This document shows, piece after piece, positions 16,330 to 24,675 of a DNA stretch of 64,000 nt; the stretch's first letter is position 1; the number at the start of each line of letters is the position of its first letter. The notes under the pieces are model-generated. The model made no database searches, was not told where the DNA came from, and worked only from the letters and a program-made list of their open reading frames with translations. Position numbers and translations under genes: made by a program. Source of the stretch: an uncultured Blautia sp. (lineage in GTDB: Bacteria; Bacillota; Clostridia; Lachnospirales; Lachnospiraceae). The stretch spans positions 6,584 to 70,583 of the forward strand of contig UQSX01000008.1 of NCBI GenBank assembly GCA_900543715.1. Reading direction: 5' to 3'.

Positions 16330-18141
16330 ATGGAAGAAAATAATCAGGCTTTATTTGAAGAAGAATTTGAAATGCCCAGCCGTCCTCTGGAGACTTTAAA
16401 GAGGATGTGGAATTCGGTGGAAGAGCAGCATGGCCGGCTGCTGGTGGTTTTTGTATCTGTGATCTTCTATACCCTTCTTTCTATTTTAGCTCCTGTATAC
16501 AGCGCAGGAATCATCGATCTGCTCTGGGAAAAGATACAGGAAGCCTTAAGAGGAGGGCAGGCTTTTTCGGTGACCTGGGAGTCGGGAGGAAAAGAAATCT
16601 GTATTCTTCTGGCCATATATGCGGCTACTTCACTATTTTATGGCCTGCAGAATTTTCTCATGGCCAGTTTTGCGGAGCGTCTCAGCCTGAAGCTGAGAAC
16701 AGATATCAGCCGGAAACTGGACCGGCTTCCTCTTTCCTACTTTGACGGACATCAGCCGGGAGAAATCATGAGCCGGGCAGTAAACGACCTGGACAAAAAT
16801 GCAGAGGCTCTCCAGACGGGACTTTTGAAACTGTTTTCCGCAGTGGGACTTGTGGTGGGTTCTCTGATCATGATGTTCCGCTTTCATGTGGGACTGACCA
16901 TGATCTTTCTGGTATTTATGGCCTTTTCTCTTTTTTCTACCAAGCTTTTTTCCGCCAAGACGCTGGAGTTTGCCTCCAGGCGGCAGCAGTGTGTCAGCCA
17001 GGTTACCAGACAGGTGGAAGAGGCATACAGCGGAAGAAATATTATTAAGGCATTTACACAGGAAGAAAACAGCTCCCGGGACATGCACCGGGTCAATGAA
17101 GAGCTGGCCCAGGCCTCTAAATGGGCAGATTTTGTGACCAACGCCATTAACCCGACTATCCGGTTTATCAATCGTCTGGGGCAGGTGGGCATTGCCGTGT
17201 TTGCAGGGAAGCTTCTGTTGGACGGCGCTCTTACTGTAGGACGGTTCCAGGCCTTTTTCCAGTATGTATATCAGGCAGGAGAGCCCTTGACAGAAGGGGC
17301 TTACATGATAAATTCCATGCAGTCTGCACTGACCTGTGTGGAGCGGGTTTACCAGCTTTTAGATGAGGAAGAAATATCTCCGGAACCGGAAAATCCGGAA
17401 ATGGTAGAGAAAGCCAGAGGTTTTGTAGAATTTGAAAATGTACGTTTTGGCTATTCTCCGGAAAAAATTCTTATGGAAAATATCAGCTTCCAGGCAAAAC
17501 CGGGACAAAAGATCGCAGTGGTAGGAAGCACCGGAGCAGGAAAGACGACTCTGATCAACCTTCTTATGCGGTTTTATGAGGTAAACGGAGGCAGGATCCT
17601 TCTGGAAGGAGTGGATGCCAGAAATCTCACAAGAGGAAACCTGAGAGAAAATTTTGGCATGGTCCTTCAGGATACCTGGCTGTTTCAGGGAACCATTGCG
17701 GAGAATATCGCTTACGGAAAACCAGAGGCTACCAGAGAAGAGATCATTGCCGCAGCTAAAGCAGCCAGAGTGGATTTCTTTGTTAGAACGCTGCCTAAGG
17801 GCTATGATACAGTACTGCAGAATGAGGCAGAAAATATTTCCGTGGGTCAGAGGCAGCTGTTGACCATAGCGAGAGTCTTTCTCTGCAATCCGCCCATCCT
17901 TATACTGGACGAGGCTACTTCCAGTGTGGATACCCGGACAGAGATGGAAATCGGAAAGGCTATGCACAGCCTGATGAAAAACCGGACCAGCTTTGTGATT
18001 GCCCACCGGCTTTCCACCATTGTGGATGCGGATATGATTCTGTTCATGGAGAATGGAAACATTATTGAGCAGGGACGGCACAGAGAGCTCCTGGAAAAGG
18101 GAGGGGCTTACGCCCAGCTTTATAACAGCCAGTTTGCGTAA
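16330..18141 (+). CDS. Heterodimeric ABC exporter half, catalytic-site subunit
   Basis: A 603-residue partner starting two bases after the previous stop, with a GGAGG-like site inside that gene's end. An acidic N-terminal stretch of ~25 residues precedes the membrane domain. Walker A is GSTGAGKTT, Walker B LILDEATSSVD with the catalytic Glu, and the switch His is present (IAHRLST). Its signature is ISVGQRQ rather than LSGGQ, so it completes the degenerate site with its partner's Walker motifs. The pair therefore has one working and one inactive ATP site. Confidence 0.92.
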   Translation: MEENNQALFEEEFEMPSRPLETLKRMWNSVEEQHGRLLVVFVSVIFYTLLSILAPVYSAGIIDLLWEKIQEALRGGQAFSVTWESGGKEICILLAIYAATSLFYGLQNFLMASFAERLSLKLRTDISRKLDRLPLSYFDGHQPGEIMSRAVNDLDKNAEALQTGLLKLFSAVGLVVGSLIMMFRFHVGLTMIFLVFMAFSLFSTKLFSAKTLEFASRRQQCVSQVTRQVEEAYSGRNIIKAFTQEENSSRDMHRVNEELAQASKWADFVTNAINPTIRFINRLGQVGIAVFAGKLLLDGALTVGRFQAFFQYVYQAGEPLTEGAYMINSMQSALTCVERVYQLLDEEEISPEPENPEMVEKARGFVEFENVRFGYSPEKILMENISFQAKPGQKIAVVGSTGAGKTTLINLLMRFYEVNGGRILLEGVDARNLTRGNLRENFGMVLQDTWLFQGTIAENIAYGKPEATREEIIAAAKAARVDFFVRTLPKGYDTVLQNEAENISVGQRQLLTIARVFLCNPPILILDEATSSVDTRTEMEIGKAMHSLMKNRTSFVIAHRLSTIVDADMILFMENGNIIEQGRHRELLEKGGAYAQLYNSQFA

Positions 18142-18258
18142 TGAAAATTTGTCTCCAGACTTGCATAGTGGTGAGTGAACCATATCACAAGTAAGTGCGG
18201 TTTTTTCGATTTGGGTATGATATGGCGTGAAGTAATGAATCACGAAGAGAATCTGAAA

Positions 18259-18290
18259 GGGAGCGGACGGATGATGTTCTGCTCTCTTTT
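18259..18290 (+). terminator. Rho-independent terminator after the ABC exporter
   Basis: A nine-pair stem (18259-18267 with 18278-18286, two wobble pairs) is followed by TTTT. It lies 118 bases after the exporter stop. Confidence 0.6.
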
Positions 18291-18381
18291 CGTATGAGTG
18301 AAAAATAGAATGGCAGGGAAATATTTAGGGGTTATAATGGACTAAATAGCTTGGCAACTTGGAATTTGGGGAGGTATGTAT

Positions 18382-18657
18382 ATGGTTAGAGAAGTGGAAG
18401 AAAATGAATTAAATGAGCTATTAAAATTATATTTGCATGAGGACTCTTTGCCAGAAATGACAGAACATTTAAAAGATACATGGACTTCTATCGTGAAAGA
18501 ATTGCTTGATTTATTAAAACCGCACTTAGATACGTTATGGGGAACTATATCACAAATAAGGGGGGACTTGAATGATGAAAAAGATGTTAATTATAACCGG
18601 GCTTTTGACGGTATTGCTCATAGGCTGTGGAAAAACTCACATTACCAAAACATATGA
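18382..18657 (+). pseudogene. Possible N-terminal remnant of a GNAT acetyltransferase
   Basis: GGGGAGG precedes ATG 18382. The first ~37 residues (REVEENELNELLKLYLHEDS, then EMTEHLKDTW) read like the start of GNAT N-acetyltransferases from clostridia, apparently missing a few residues. After residue ~40 the similarity stops, no acetyl-CoA motif (Q/RxxGxG/A) follows, and the frame runs 86 bases into the next gene. I read it as a decayed or recombined fragment. It could instead be a short unrelated gene. Confidence 0.35.
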
Positions 18658-18910
18658 GAAATCAGAGAGTGATGGAATCCTAGCCACATATTATGAAATG
18701 AATGATGGGACATGGCAGTGTGATGACAGAACATATCAATTTAGACTGGAGTTAACGGGGAGAATGCCTAATGCTGAATCAGATAGTTATTATGTCGTTC
18801 TTACGGACAATGAGAATTTAACTTTTGAAGATGTATCAAAAAGTCTGTATAGTAGTTTACTCGAGGAGAGTAAGATAATGGAAGGTTCTATTATTGTAGA
18901 AATGCAATAA
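18572..18910 (+). CDS. Small secreted lipoprotein
   Basis: A 112-residue protein (ATGATG at 18572/18575) with a lysine-rich start, a hydrophobic stretch and lipobox LLIGC (Cys19). The mature part has TWQCDDRTYQFRLELTGRMP and ends in a short acidic region. I have a faint memory of similar short lipoproteins in clostridia, but no function is known. GGGGGAC precedes the start. It sits in a lower-GC patch than its neighbours, with the GNAT remnant upstream, so the patch may be acquired or decaying. Confidence 0.65.
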   Translation: MMKKMLIITGLLTVLLIGCGKTHITKTYEKSESDGILATYYEMNDGTWQCDDRTYQFRLELTGRMPNAESDSYYVVLTDNENLTFEDVSKSLYSSLLEESKIMEGSIIVEMQ

Positions 18911-19071
18911 CTTCCCATTATTTAGTAAGTTAAAGGAAACGAGAAACCCTAATTTATAAGGAGTAAAAAAGTATACGATTTTATGACATTAAATGCCGAA
19001 ATATATTGTACTTGGGAAAAAACAGTTCTATAATGAGATGAAAATATTATCTCAGATAGGAGAACCCAAAG

Positions 19072-19207
19072 ATGAAAGAAGAAGCAAGAGTATATTTGGA
19101 TACGGAATCCAAATACGGAAGTGGACTTGGCTTGAAGAACTCAGAGACAGTTCTTCCCTCAGAAGGCTTAGAGAAAAAAGCCGGAAAAGGAGGGAAGACA
19201 CATGGAT
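19072..19207 (+). CDS. Possible 45-residue small protein or leader before folE
   Basis: An ATG at 19072 has AGGAG about nine bases upstream and reads 45 codons, starting [13 protein letters not shown] and ending in a basic [11 protein letters not shown] tail. The stop lies six bases inside folE, so it could couple translation to folE. Upstream in the same frame a stop at 19057-19059 closes it. I do not recognise it. A competing frame (18993-19232) is very basic and less convincing. Treat as tentative. Confidence 0.3.
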
Positions 19208-19759
19208 AAGGAAAAAATACAAGAGGGAGTAAGGCTTATCCTGGAGGGTATCGGAGAAGACATACATAGAGAAGGGCTTGTGGAGACCCCGGACCGTATT
19301 GCCAGAATGTATGAAGAACTGGCAGCAGGATATACAGATGACGCAGCAGTACATTTAAAGAAAAGGTTCCATGTAGACAATAATGACATGGTCATGGAAA
19401 AAGATATTCACTTTTATTCTTTTTGTGAGCACCATATGCTGCCTTTTTACGGAACAGCGGCAGTTGCCTACATTCCTGACGGGGAAGTGGTGGGATTGAG
19501 CAAAATTGCCCGTACCTTAGAGGTTTTTGCAAAGCGGTTTCAATTACAGGAACGTTTGACTGCACAGATTGCCGATGTATTTATGGAAGAATTAAAGCCC
19601 CATGGCGTTATGGTACTGATCGAAGCAGAGCATATGTGCATGACTATGCGTGGAATTAAAAAGCCTGGGACTAAAACAGTCACTGTGGTCACAAGGGGTG
19701 TTTTCAATGAAGATGAGAAACTCCAGAACCAATTCTATCGTATGCTGGAACGGAGATAA
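19202..19759 (+). CDS. folE: GTP cyclohydrolase I
   Basis: A 185-residue enzyme that makes 7,8-dihydroneopterin triphosphate from GTP, the first folate step. Diagnostic parts are the RIARMYEEL helix, the [14 protein letters not shown] zinc site (Cys, His), [22 protein letters not shown], and the third zinc ligand Cys in [10 protein letters not shown]. The full length matches the bacterial family. AAAAGGAGG precedes the ATG. It begins a four-gene folate operon. Confidence 0.96.
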   Translation: MDKEKIQEGVRLILEGIGEDIHREGLVETPDRIARMYEELAAGYTDDAAVHLKKRFHVDNNDMVMEKDIHFYSFCEHHMLPFYGTAAVAYIPDGEVVGLSKIARTLEVFAKRFQLQERLTAQIADVFMEELKPHGVMVLIEAEHMCMTMRGIKKPGTKTVTVVTRGVFNEDEKLQNQFYRMLERR

Positions 19760-19760
19760 T

Positions 19761-20243
19761 ATGGAAAGAGCAAACAGAATATGCGGACATCCTGTGTGGA
19801 GATGGCATATGGAACGGCTGGCAGAATATGAGAAAGACCGGATATTCTGCAGACATGGAGTGGAACATCTGCTGGACGTGGCCAGAATTGCTTACATAGA
19901 GAATCTGGAAGACAACAGAGGCATCTCCAAAGAAATCATTTATGGGGCGGCCCTTCTTCATGATATCGGGAGATATCTCCAATACACAGAAGGAATCCCT
20001 CATGAGAAAGCAGGAGAAGAGCTTGCCCTGGAAATCCTGAAGGACAGTGGATTTTCCAGAGAAGAGCAGGAAGAAATCCTGGAAGCTGTTTCACGGCACA
20101 GAGATAAGGACACGAAAGACAGCAGCCAGCTTGCCGGGCTGATCTACCGGGCGGATAAGCAGTCCAGGATCTGCTGTTTCTGCAGTGCAGAGCCGGAATG
20201 TAACTGGAGTGAAGAAAAGAAAAACAGGCAGATCCGTGTATGA
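19761..20243 (+). CDS. HD-domain phosphohydrolase in the folate operon
   Basis: The start is ATG 19761, one base after folE. The protein has 160 residues. The first His is in RHGVEHLLDVARIA, the HD pair in ALLHDIGRYLQY, then an H in SRHRDKD and an Asp in YRADKQSR, so the full metal-binding HD set is present. A cysteine run (CCFCSAEPEC) near the end is unusual and matches clostridial HD proteins found beside fol genes. The DHNTP pyrophosphohydrolase step has no other candidate here, so it may fill that gap (inference). Confidence 0.85.
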   Translation: MERANRICGHPVWRWHMERLAEYEKDRIFCRHGVEHLLDVARIAYIENLEDNRGISKEIIYGAALLHDIGRYLQYTEGIPHEKAGEELALEILKDSGFSREEQEEILEAVSRHRDKDTKDSSQLAGLIYRADKQSRICCFCSAEPECNWSEEKKNRQIRV

Positions 20244-20262
20244 GGAGATAAGGAGAGACATC

Positions 20263-21072
20263 ATGAAAATTGGAAACCGATATTTTGATACAGAACATGA
20301 ATGTTATATTATGGGTATCTTAAACGTTACCCCGGATTCTTTTTCCGACGGCGGACAGTGGAATGACATAGATAAGGCCAGAAAACATGTGGCAGATATG
20401 ATTGAAGAGGGAGCGGCTATCATCGACGTAGGAGGAGAATCTACCCGTCCGGGCCATACCCAGATCACTATTGAAGAAGAAATCCAAAGGGTGGTTCCTG
20501 TTATCCGGATGATAAAGGAAAATTTTGACATTCCGGTATCTATTGACAGTTATAAAAGCGACGTTGTGGAAGCTGCTTTAAAGGCCGGAGCAGATATGGT
20601 AAACGATATCTGGGGATTTAAATATGACAGAAGAGTGGCTGAGCTGACAGCACAATTTCAGGTTCCATGCTGCCTGATGCATAATCGGGATAATACAGAT
20701 TATAAAGATTTTCTGACAGAAATGTGCCAGGAGCTGAGGGAATCTGTGGAAATCGCAAAGGCAGCAGGGGTTTCTGATGAAAACATTATCCTGGACCCGG
20801 GAGTGGGATTTGGAAAGACCTATGAACAGAACCTCCAGGCTATAAATCGTCTGGAGCTCCTGAAGGAAATCGGATATCCTGTGCTGCTGGCAACCTCAAG
20901 AAAGTCCGTGATCGGACGGGCCCTGGACCTGCCATCGGACCAGAGAGTTGAGGGGACAGTGGTAACAACGGTAATGGGCGTGGAAAAGGGAGCTTCTTTT
21001 GTCCGTGTCCATGATGTAAAGGAAAACAAAAGAGCGATACAGATGACCCAGGCTATTCTGAGGGAGCAGTAG
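20263..21072 (+). CDS. folP: Dihydropteroate synthase
   Basis: The start is ATG 20263 behind AAGGAGAG; an in-frame upstream ATG lies inside the HD gene. The protein has 269 residues. GILNVTPDSFSDGG is the classic DHPS signature, with GGESTRPGH, DSYKSDVVEAAL, NDIWGF, LDPGVGFGKT and TSRKSVIG loops that bind the pterin and sulfonamides. It joins p-aminobenzoate to dihydropterin pyrophosphate. It is followed three bases later by the folB-folK fusion. Confidence 0.96.
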   Translation: MKIGNRYFDTEHECYIMGILNVTPDSFSDGGQWNDIDKARKHVADMIEEGAAIIDVGGESTRPGHTQITIEEEIQRVVPVIRMIKENFDIPVSIDSYKSDVVEAALKAGADMVNDIWGFKYDRRVAELTAQFQVPCCLMHNRDNTDYKDFLTEMCQELRESVEIAKAAGVSDENIILDPGVGFGKTYEQNLQAINRLELLKEIGYPVLLATSRKSVIGRALDLPSDQRVEGTVVTTVMGVEKGASFVRVHDVKENKRAIQMTQAILREQ

Positions 21073-21075
21073 AAA

Positions 21076-21894
21076 ATGAAATACGATGAAATACATATAG
21101 AAAATCTGGAATTTTATGCCAGGCACGGAGTTTTTCCAGAAGAGACGAAACTGGGACAGAAATTTATGATTTCTCTGGTCATGTATACCAATACCCGGGG
21201 GGCTGGGAAAAAGGACGATCTGGAGCTGTCTGTAGATTACGGCGCAGTCAGCCATTTTATTACAGAGTATATGCAGAAAAATACTTTTAAGCTTATCGAG
21301 GCGGCGGCAGAAAACCTTGCCCGGGAGCTGCTGCTTCGGTATCCTCTGCTGGAAGGGGTGGAGCTGGAGCTGAAAAAACCCTGGGCTCCTGTGGGGCTGC
21401 CTCTGGAATATGTATCCGTAAAAATCAGCAGATTCTGGCACAAAGCATATCTGGGCCTTGGCTCAAATATGGGAGATAAGAAGGGCTATCTGGACTATGC
21501 AGTGAAAAGGCTGAATGAAGAAAAAGACTGCAAGGTGGAAAAAGTATCCGATTATCTGGTGACAGAGCCTTACGGAGGAGTAGAACAGGATGATTTCCTG
21601 AATGCCTGCCTCCTTCTGAAAACCCTTCTTTCTCCGGAGGAGCTTTTAGAAAAGCTTCATGAGATTGAGAAAGAGGCACACCGGGAGCGGATCATCCGCT
21701 GGGGACCGAGAACCTTAGACCTGGACATTTTATTATACGATGACCTGGTTATGGAAAATGATGAACTTATCATTCCTCATGTAGAAATGCATATGAGAGA
21801 TTTTGTATTGAAGCCGTTAAGTGAAATTGCCCCCAATGTGCGGCATCCTATTTACAAAAAAACAATTTCCCAGCTTCTGAAGGAACTGGGGTAA
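21076..21894 (+). CDS. folBK: Dihydroneopterin aldolase / HPPK fusion
   Basis: A 272-residue bifunctional enzyme. Residues 1-~117 are FolB (dihydroneopterin aldolase), with EFYARHGVFPEE and a C-terminal VSVKISRF. Residues ~119-272 are FolK (hydroxymethylpterin pyrophosphokinase), beginning AYLGLGSNMGDKKGYL and containing EKEAHRERIIRWGPRTLDLD with the Asp pair that binds magnesium. It covers the two steps before FolP. Fusions of this sort are common in Firmicutes. No FolC or p-aminobenzoate genes are visible nearby. Confidence 0.95.
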   Translation: MKYDEIHIENLEFYARHGVFPEETKLGQKFMISLVMYTNTRGAGKKDDLELSVDYGAVSHFITEYMQKNTFKLIEAAAENLARELLLRYPLLEGVELELKKPWAPVGLPLEYVSVKISRFWHKAYLGLGSNMGDKKGYLDYAVKRLNEEKDCKVEKVSDYLVTEPYGGVEQDDFLNACLLLKTLLSPEELLEKLHEIEKEAHRERIIRWGPRTLDLDILLYDDLVMENDELIIPHVEMHMRDFVLKPLSEIAPNVRHPIYKKTISQLLKELG

Positions 21895-21911
21895 CACTCG
21901 GAGTAAAATAT

Positions 21912-21953
21912 AAGTCCAGGACAGACTGCTTTTTCAACGCCTGTCCCGGACTT
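21912..21953. terminator. Bidirectional terminator between folBK and the DUF4179 gene
   Basis: Thirteen-base arms (21912-21924, 21941-21953) with one mismatch, T-rich on the plus side. They serve two convergent genes. Confidence 0.7.
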
Positions 21954-21971
21954 GTATTGTTTATCTTATAG

Positions 21972-23015
21972 TTATTTAAGCTGAATGGTAAAGGCCTCTC
22001 CCACCGGCTGATAATCATTGCTCATCTTTCCGCTGGTCTCCGGGAATTTTACGGCATATGGGGTCAGAGTCAGGCTTTCCGCCTGGTCGTTTACATAGCC
22101 GTTGTCTATGGTGCTGACTTCCATACGGCCCTGGCCGTCATGGATGGAACGGGTGATAAATTCCACCGGATTCCCCAGATTGTCTTCTCCTTTCAGGATA
22201 ACGTCATAGACTACCTTTTCAGGAGAAAGGGTGAAGAAGATTTTCTGGCCTACTTCGCTGGTGGTGTATTTTTCCAGAGATAATGTGGTGCCATCAGGCA
22301 GGGTGATGACTTCGTCCAAAGGAATGGTTACGGTATCGGCAAGAAGTTCTGCTCCTGAGGAGGTAAAGGCTATGGTGCCGATTTCTTTGCCGGCTACTGA
22401 ATAGCGGATTTCCATATCCACAGTGCCGCTGGTATCAACATCGGGAAGGTCGATTTCCATAGTAGATACCAGGTTATAGTCATCCGCCTGTTCAATGCCG
22501 CCGCCGGCACCGCTGGAAGCCATTTTACCGTTGATAAATACCATGGCATCGGCGGTATACTTCATTTGTTTCTCTACAGTGTCCATCTTTTCGGAAGTGG
22601 TCAGCGTATCGGTAATGTACATCATATTTTCATCCAGTATCACTTCGTTTAAAGTTACGGTGAATCCGTCCTTGGATACGGACTCCCCTACTACTGTGGT
22701 GTAAGGGGACAGATCTGCGGAAATCCCCAGGAGCTGTCCCAGATTATAGGTGACAGATTTTACTGCGGCATAGGCTGTGATTCTGACCGACGGAAGGGAA
22801 CCGGCACCGATAAGGACAACTGCGGCGGCAGCGGCGGCTGCATATTTTCTCCAGCGGTGTTTTCCAGTGGTTTTTCTGTCTGAGTAAGAGGAGATCCGCT
22901 TCTTATCAAAAGTTTTTTTCCAGTTTTTTACGTCTTCTTGGGTTGCCTGAGCAGCTGGGTAGGACTCCGGGCTGCTGTCAATATCGTTTAATAAATCGTA
23001 GATAGATTCTTTCAT
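21972..23015 (-). CDS. DUF4179-type membrane protein, probable anti-sigma factor
   Basis: A 347-residue protein starting three bases after the sigma gene. The first ~55 residues are charged and cytoplasmic, with a basic RWRKYA stop, then one membrane segment (AAAAAAAVVLIGAGSL, ~residues 58-75). The rest is extracytoplasmic, with a DUF4179-like pattern (TAYAAVKSV, GESVSKDGFTVTLNEV, YMITDTL-like strand). Single-pass proteins of this family follow ECF sigma genes in Firmicutes and probably hold the sigma factor at the membrane. Sensing is inferred; no zinc-binding anti-sigma motif is visible. Confidence 0.8.
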   Translation of the reverse strand: MKESIYDLLNDIDSSPESYPAAQATQEDVKNWKKTFDKKRISSYSDRKTTGKHRWRKYAAAAAAAVVLIGAGSLPSVRITAYAAVKSVTYNLGQLLGISADLSPYTTVVGESVSKDGFTVTLNEVILDENMMYITDTLTTSEKMDTVEKQMKYTADAMVFINGKMASSGAGGGIEQADDYNLVSTMEIDLPDVDTSGTVDMEIRYSVAGKEIGTIAFTSSGAELLADTVTIPLDEVITLPDGTTLSLEKYTTSEVGQKIFFTLSPEKVVYDVILKGEDNLGNPVEFITRSIHDGQGRMEVSTIDNGYVNDQAESLTLTPYAVKFPETSGKMSNDYQPVGEAFTIQLK

Positions 23016-23018
23016 AGG

Positions 23019-23582
23019 TCAGTCTCCTTTCTGGACTCTTCCGGGAAATAATTTTCGGATTTTTCGCTTTCCACGGGACAGATGGTTGTAGATCATTGGC
23101 CTGGACATACCTGTGTCCCGGCTGATTTCTTCCATATCCTGTTCTTCTACATAAAGGCGGAGAAATAAGTCTTTATCCTGGGGCTTCAGGCAGTCCAGCA
23201 TCTGCTGGGTCTCCCGGGAAATCTCTTCTTCAATAGCCTGAAGGGCCGTATCCTCCTGGGCAGCTGTGGCAGGCAGCTTTTCCTCCCAGCTATGTTCCAT
23301 AAGATGGTGGGAATACCTTCTCAGACAGTCCAGAGCTTTCAGTCTGGCTACCCCTGCGATCCAGTTGGCGAAAGGGTTTTTCTCTGGTCTGTAGGAAGTG
23401 ATGTTTTCCCAGACTGCGAAGAACACTTCGTTGATACAGTCTTCCTCATATTGGGTCAGGCTGCCGATATGCCGGTGTATCACAGAACGGACCAGGCCGC
23501 CGTAGTGGAGCATACAGTACTCCAGGGCTTTTTCATTCCCAAGACTTATCTCCTTTATAAAATTTTGTTCCGTTATTTTCAT
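23019..23582 (-). CDS. ECF-type RNA polymerase sigma factor
   Basis: A 187-residue sigma-70 family member. Region 2 covers residues ~10-75 (LVRSVIHRHIG, INEVFFAVWENITSYRPEKNPFANWIAGVARLKALDCLRR). Region 4 covers ~125-180, with LYVEEQDMEEISRDTGMSRP as helix-turn-helix and a basic SRGKRKIRKLF end. It should direct polymerase to a small regulon, probably including its own operon. A leader hairpin (CCGGCA/TGCCGG) and a possible ECF-like AAC element lie upstream on the minus strand, but the promoter is not clear. Confidence 0.9.
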   Translation of the reverse strand: MKITEQNFIKEISLGNEKALEYCMLHYGGLVRSVIHRHIGSLTQYEEDCINEVFFAVWENITSYRPEKNPFANWIAGVARLKALDCLRRYSHHLMEHSWEEKLPATAAQEDTALQAIEEEISRETQQMLDCLKPQDKDLFLRLYVEEQDMEEISRDTGMSRPMIYNHLSRGKRKIRKLFPGRVQKGD

Positions 23583-23779
23583 AAACTCTCCTTCTGGCTT
23601 AAGTATGCATACAAGATCCGGCAGAATGGTTTGCCGGCGCCATATGAAAATAGTATAGCGTAAAACACATCTGATGGTTATACCTTATATTCGTAAAAAA
23701 AGAGGGAAATCTATCCGTTTTCAACAGAAAATAGAAAAAATAATTAATTTCAGGCCAGAAAAGCCGGATCTTGCCAGGA

Positions 23780-23887
23780 ACGGTTACAAAAGTGAAAATG
23801 GGAGATGCAACCGTACCATTGAGTCCGAGAGTACGGTTACATAAGAGAAATTGGCAGACATGACCGTACCAGGGCAGAAGTACGGTT
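23780..23887. repeat. Degenerate tandem repeat with ACGGTTAC / ACCGTACC motifs
   Basis: The 326-base gap between the sigma gene and thiW contains about 2.2 copies of a ~50-base unit starting at 23780, 23833 and 23882. Each copy opens with ACGGTTA and has ACCGTACC ~30 bases on. The motifs also pair as hairpins (23809-23816 with 23831-23838; 23863-23869 with 23880-23886). No ORF is convincing here. The rest of the gap holds only the leader of the sigma operon. Confidence 0.6.
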
Positions 23888-23908
23888 ATGGGAGAACAGG
23901 CCCATGGT

Positions 23909-24433
23909 TTAAAGGCCTTTTTTCGGCTTTGCGAGTCTTTCCAGATAGGTATCCAGAACTTTGGTACGTTTCAGAGCAGTTACAAGTACCAGGGCAATGA
24001 GAGTTCCTCCAAAGCTGGACACAAAGAAGGGAAGAACAAAAGCAAACACAGCACAGGAGTCTCCCATAAGGAGTACAGCTATTGGATAGCTTAAAATTCC
24101 GCCGATGACAGAAGTGCCAAAGAGTTCTCCCAGGTATGCCATGGGAAGTTTCCGAGTATAGTGGTAGAGGAGGCCGCAGAGCAGGGCGCCGCACATGGAA
24201 CCAGGAAATGCCAGAAGAGTTCCGGTTCCCATGAGATTTCTCAGAAGACTTGTGATAAAAGCCATTCCCACAGCATACCAGGGACCTAAGAAGACTCCGC
24301 CCAGTATATTGATGAAATGCTGGACTGGGGCACACCTGGAAGCTCCTACAGGAATGGACAGAGGGGAGCATACAATTCCCACCGCAACAAGGATGCCTGC
24401 CAGGGCAAGCTTGCGGACATTTACACTTTTCAT
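23909..24433 (-). CDS. thiW: ECF transporter S component, thiazole/thiamine-precursor type
   Basis: I choose ATG 24433 (174 residues); an in-frame TTG nine bases upstream has no properly spaced site. The protein has about five membrane segments. IVCSPLSIPVGASRCAPVQH, FLGPWYAVGMAFITSLLRN and LLAFPGSMCGALLCGLLY are highly typical of ThiW, the S component thought to bring in the thiazole part of thiamine with the shared ECF module. ECF ATPases and T protein are not in the window. No TPP riboswitch is visible, and the apparent leader (~35 bases) is too short for one. Confidence 0.88.
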   Translation of the reverse strand: MKSVNVRKLALAGILVAVGIVCSPLSIPVGASRCAPVQHFINILGGVFLGPWYAVGMAFITSLLRNLMGTGTLLAFPGSMCGALLCGLLYHYTRKLPMAYLGELFGTSVIGGILSYPIAVLLMGDSCAVFAFVLPFFVSSFGGTLIALVLVTALKRTKVLDTYLERLAKPKKGL

Positions 24434-24474
24434 ATTGATCAAAACCTTTCATTAAAAAAATTTCTCCAGGCCTT

Positions 24475-24503
24475 ATTGTATCACAGAGCAAAGAAAATTT
24501 GAA
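24475..24503 (-). promoter_or_regulatory. Promoter of thiW
   Basis: On the minus strand, TTCAAA (24503-24498) and TACAAT (24480-24475) are 17 bases apart. The predicted transcript starts only about 35 bases before the ATG. Confidence 0.5.
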
Positions 24504-24615
24504 AAAAATCTGTGGGCTTTTTTATCTGGTACTCCAGGTCCCGGCTTTCAAAAACAACCTTAAAATAAGAATTCCTGCCCGGGCTAAGTCAGCTATGACC
24601 ACCGGGTTTTTCCAA

Positions 24616-24664
24616 CATATTATGAGATTGAGGGCAAAACTAGCTGCTCTCTTATCATAATATG
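24616..24664 (+). promoter_or_regulatory. Stem-loop directly abutting the VWA gene's ribosome site
   Basis: Perfect ten-base arms 24616-24625 and 24655-24664 enclose a second stem (GAGGGC with GCTCTC). The GGAGG site begins at the next base, 24665. There is no T-run, so a translational or mRNA-stability role is more likely than termination. Confidence 0.5.
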
Positions 24665-24675
24665 GAGGTAATGTT

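Noticed and set aside
17359-18243. 294-codon minus-strand frame across the end of the ABC exporter
   Set aside because: Overlaps the conserved ATPase motifs of the exporter and has no family features.
18911-19201. Possible tetrahydrofolate riboswitch before folE
   Set aside because: I looked for the conserved core and found none; the stretch is AT-rich with a tentative small ORF only.
18993-19232. 79-codon basic frame before folE
   Set aside because: No ribosome site, very Arg/Lys-rich, and it runs 31 bases into folE.
24434-24670. Possible TPP riboswitch before thiW
   Set aside because: No CUGAGA or ACCUGAU-type core is visible, and the predicted transcript leader is only ~35 bases.
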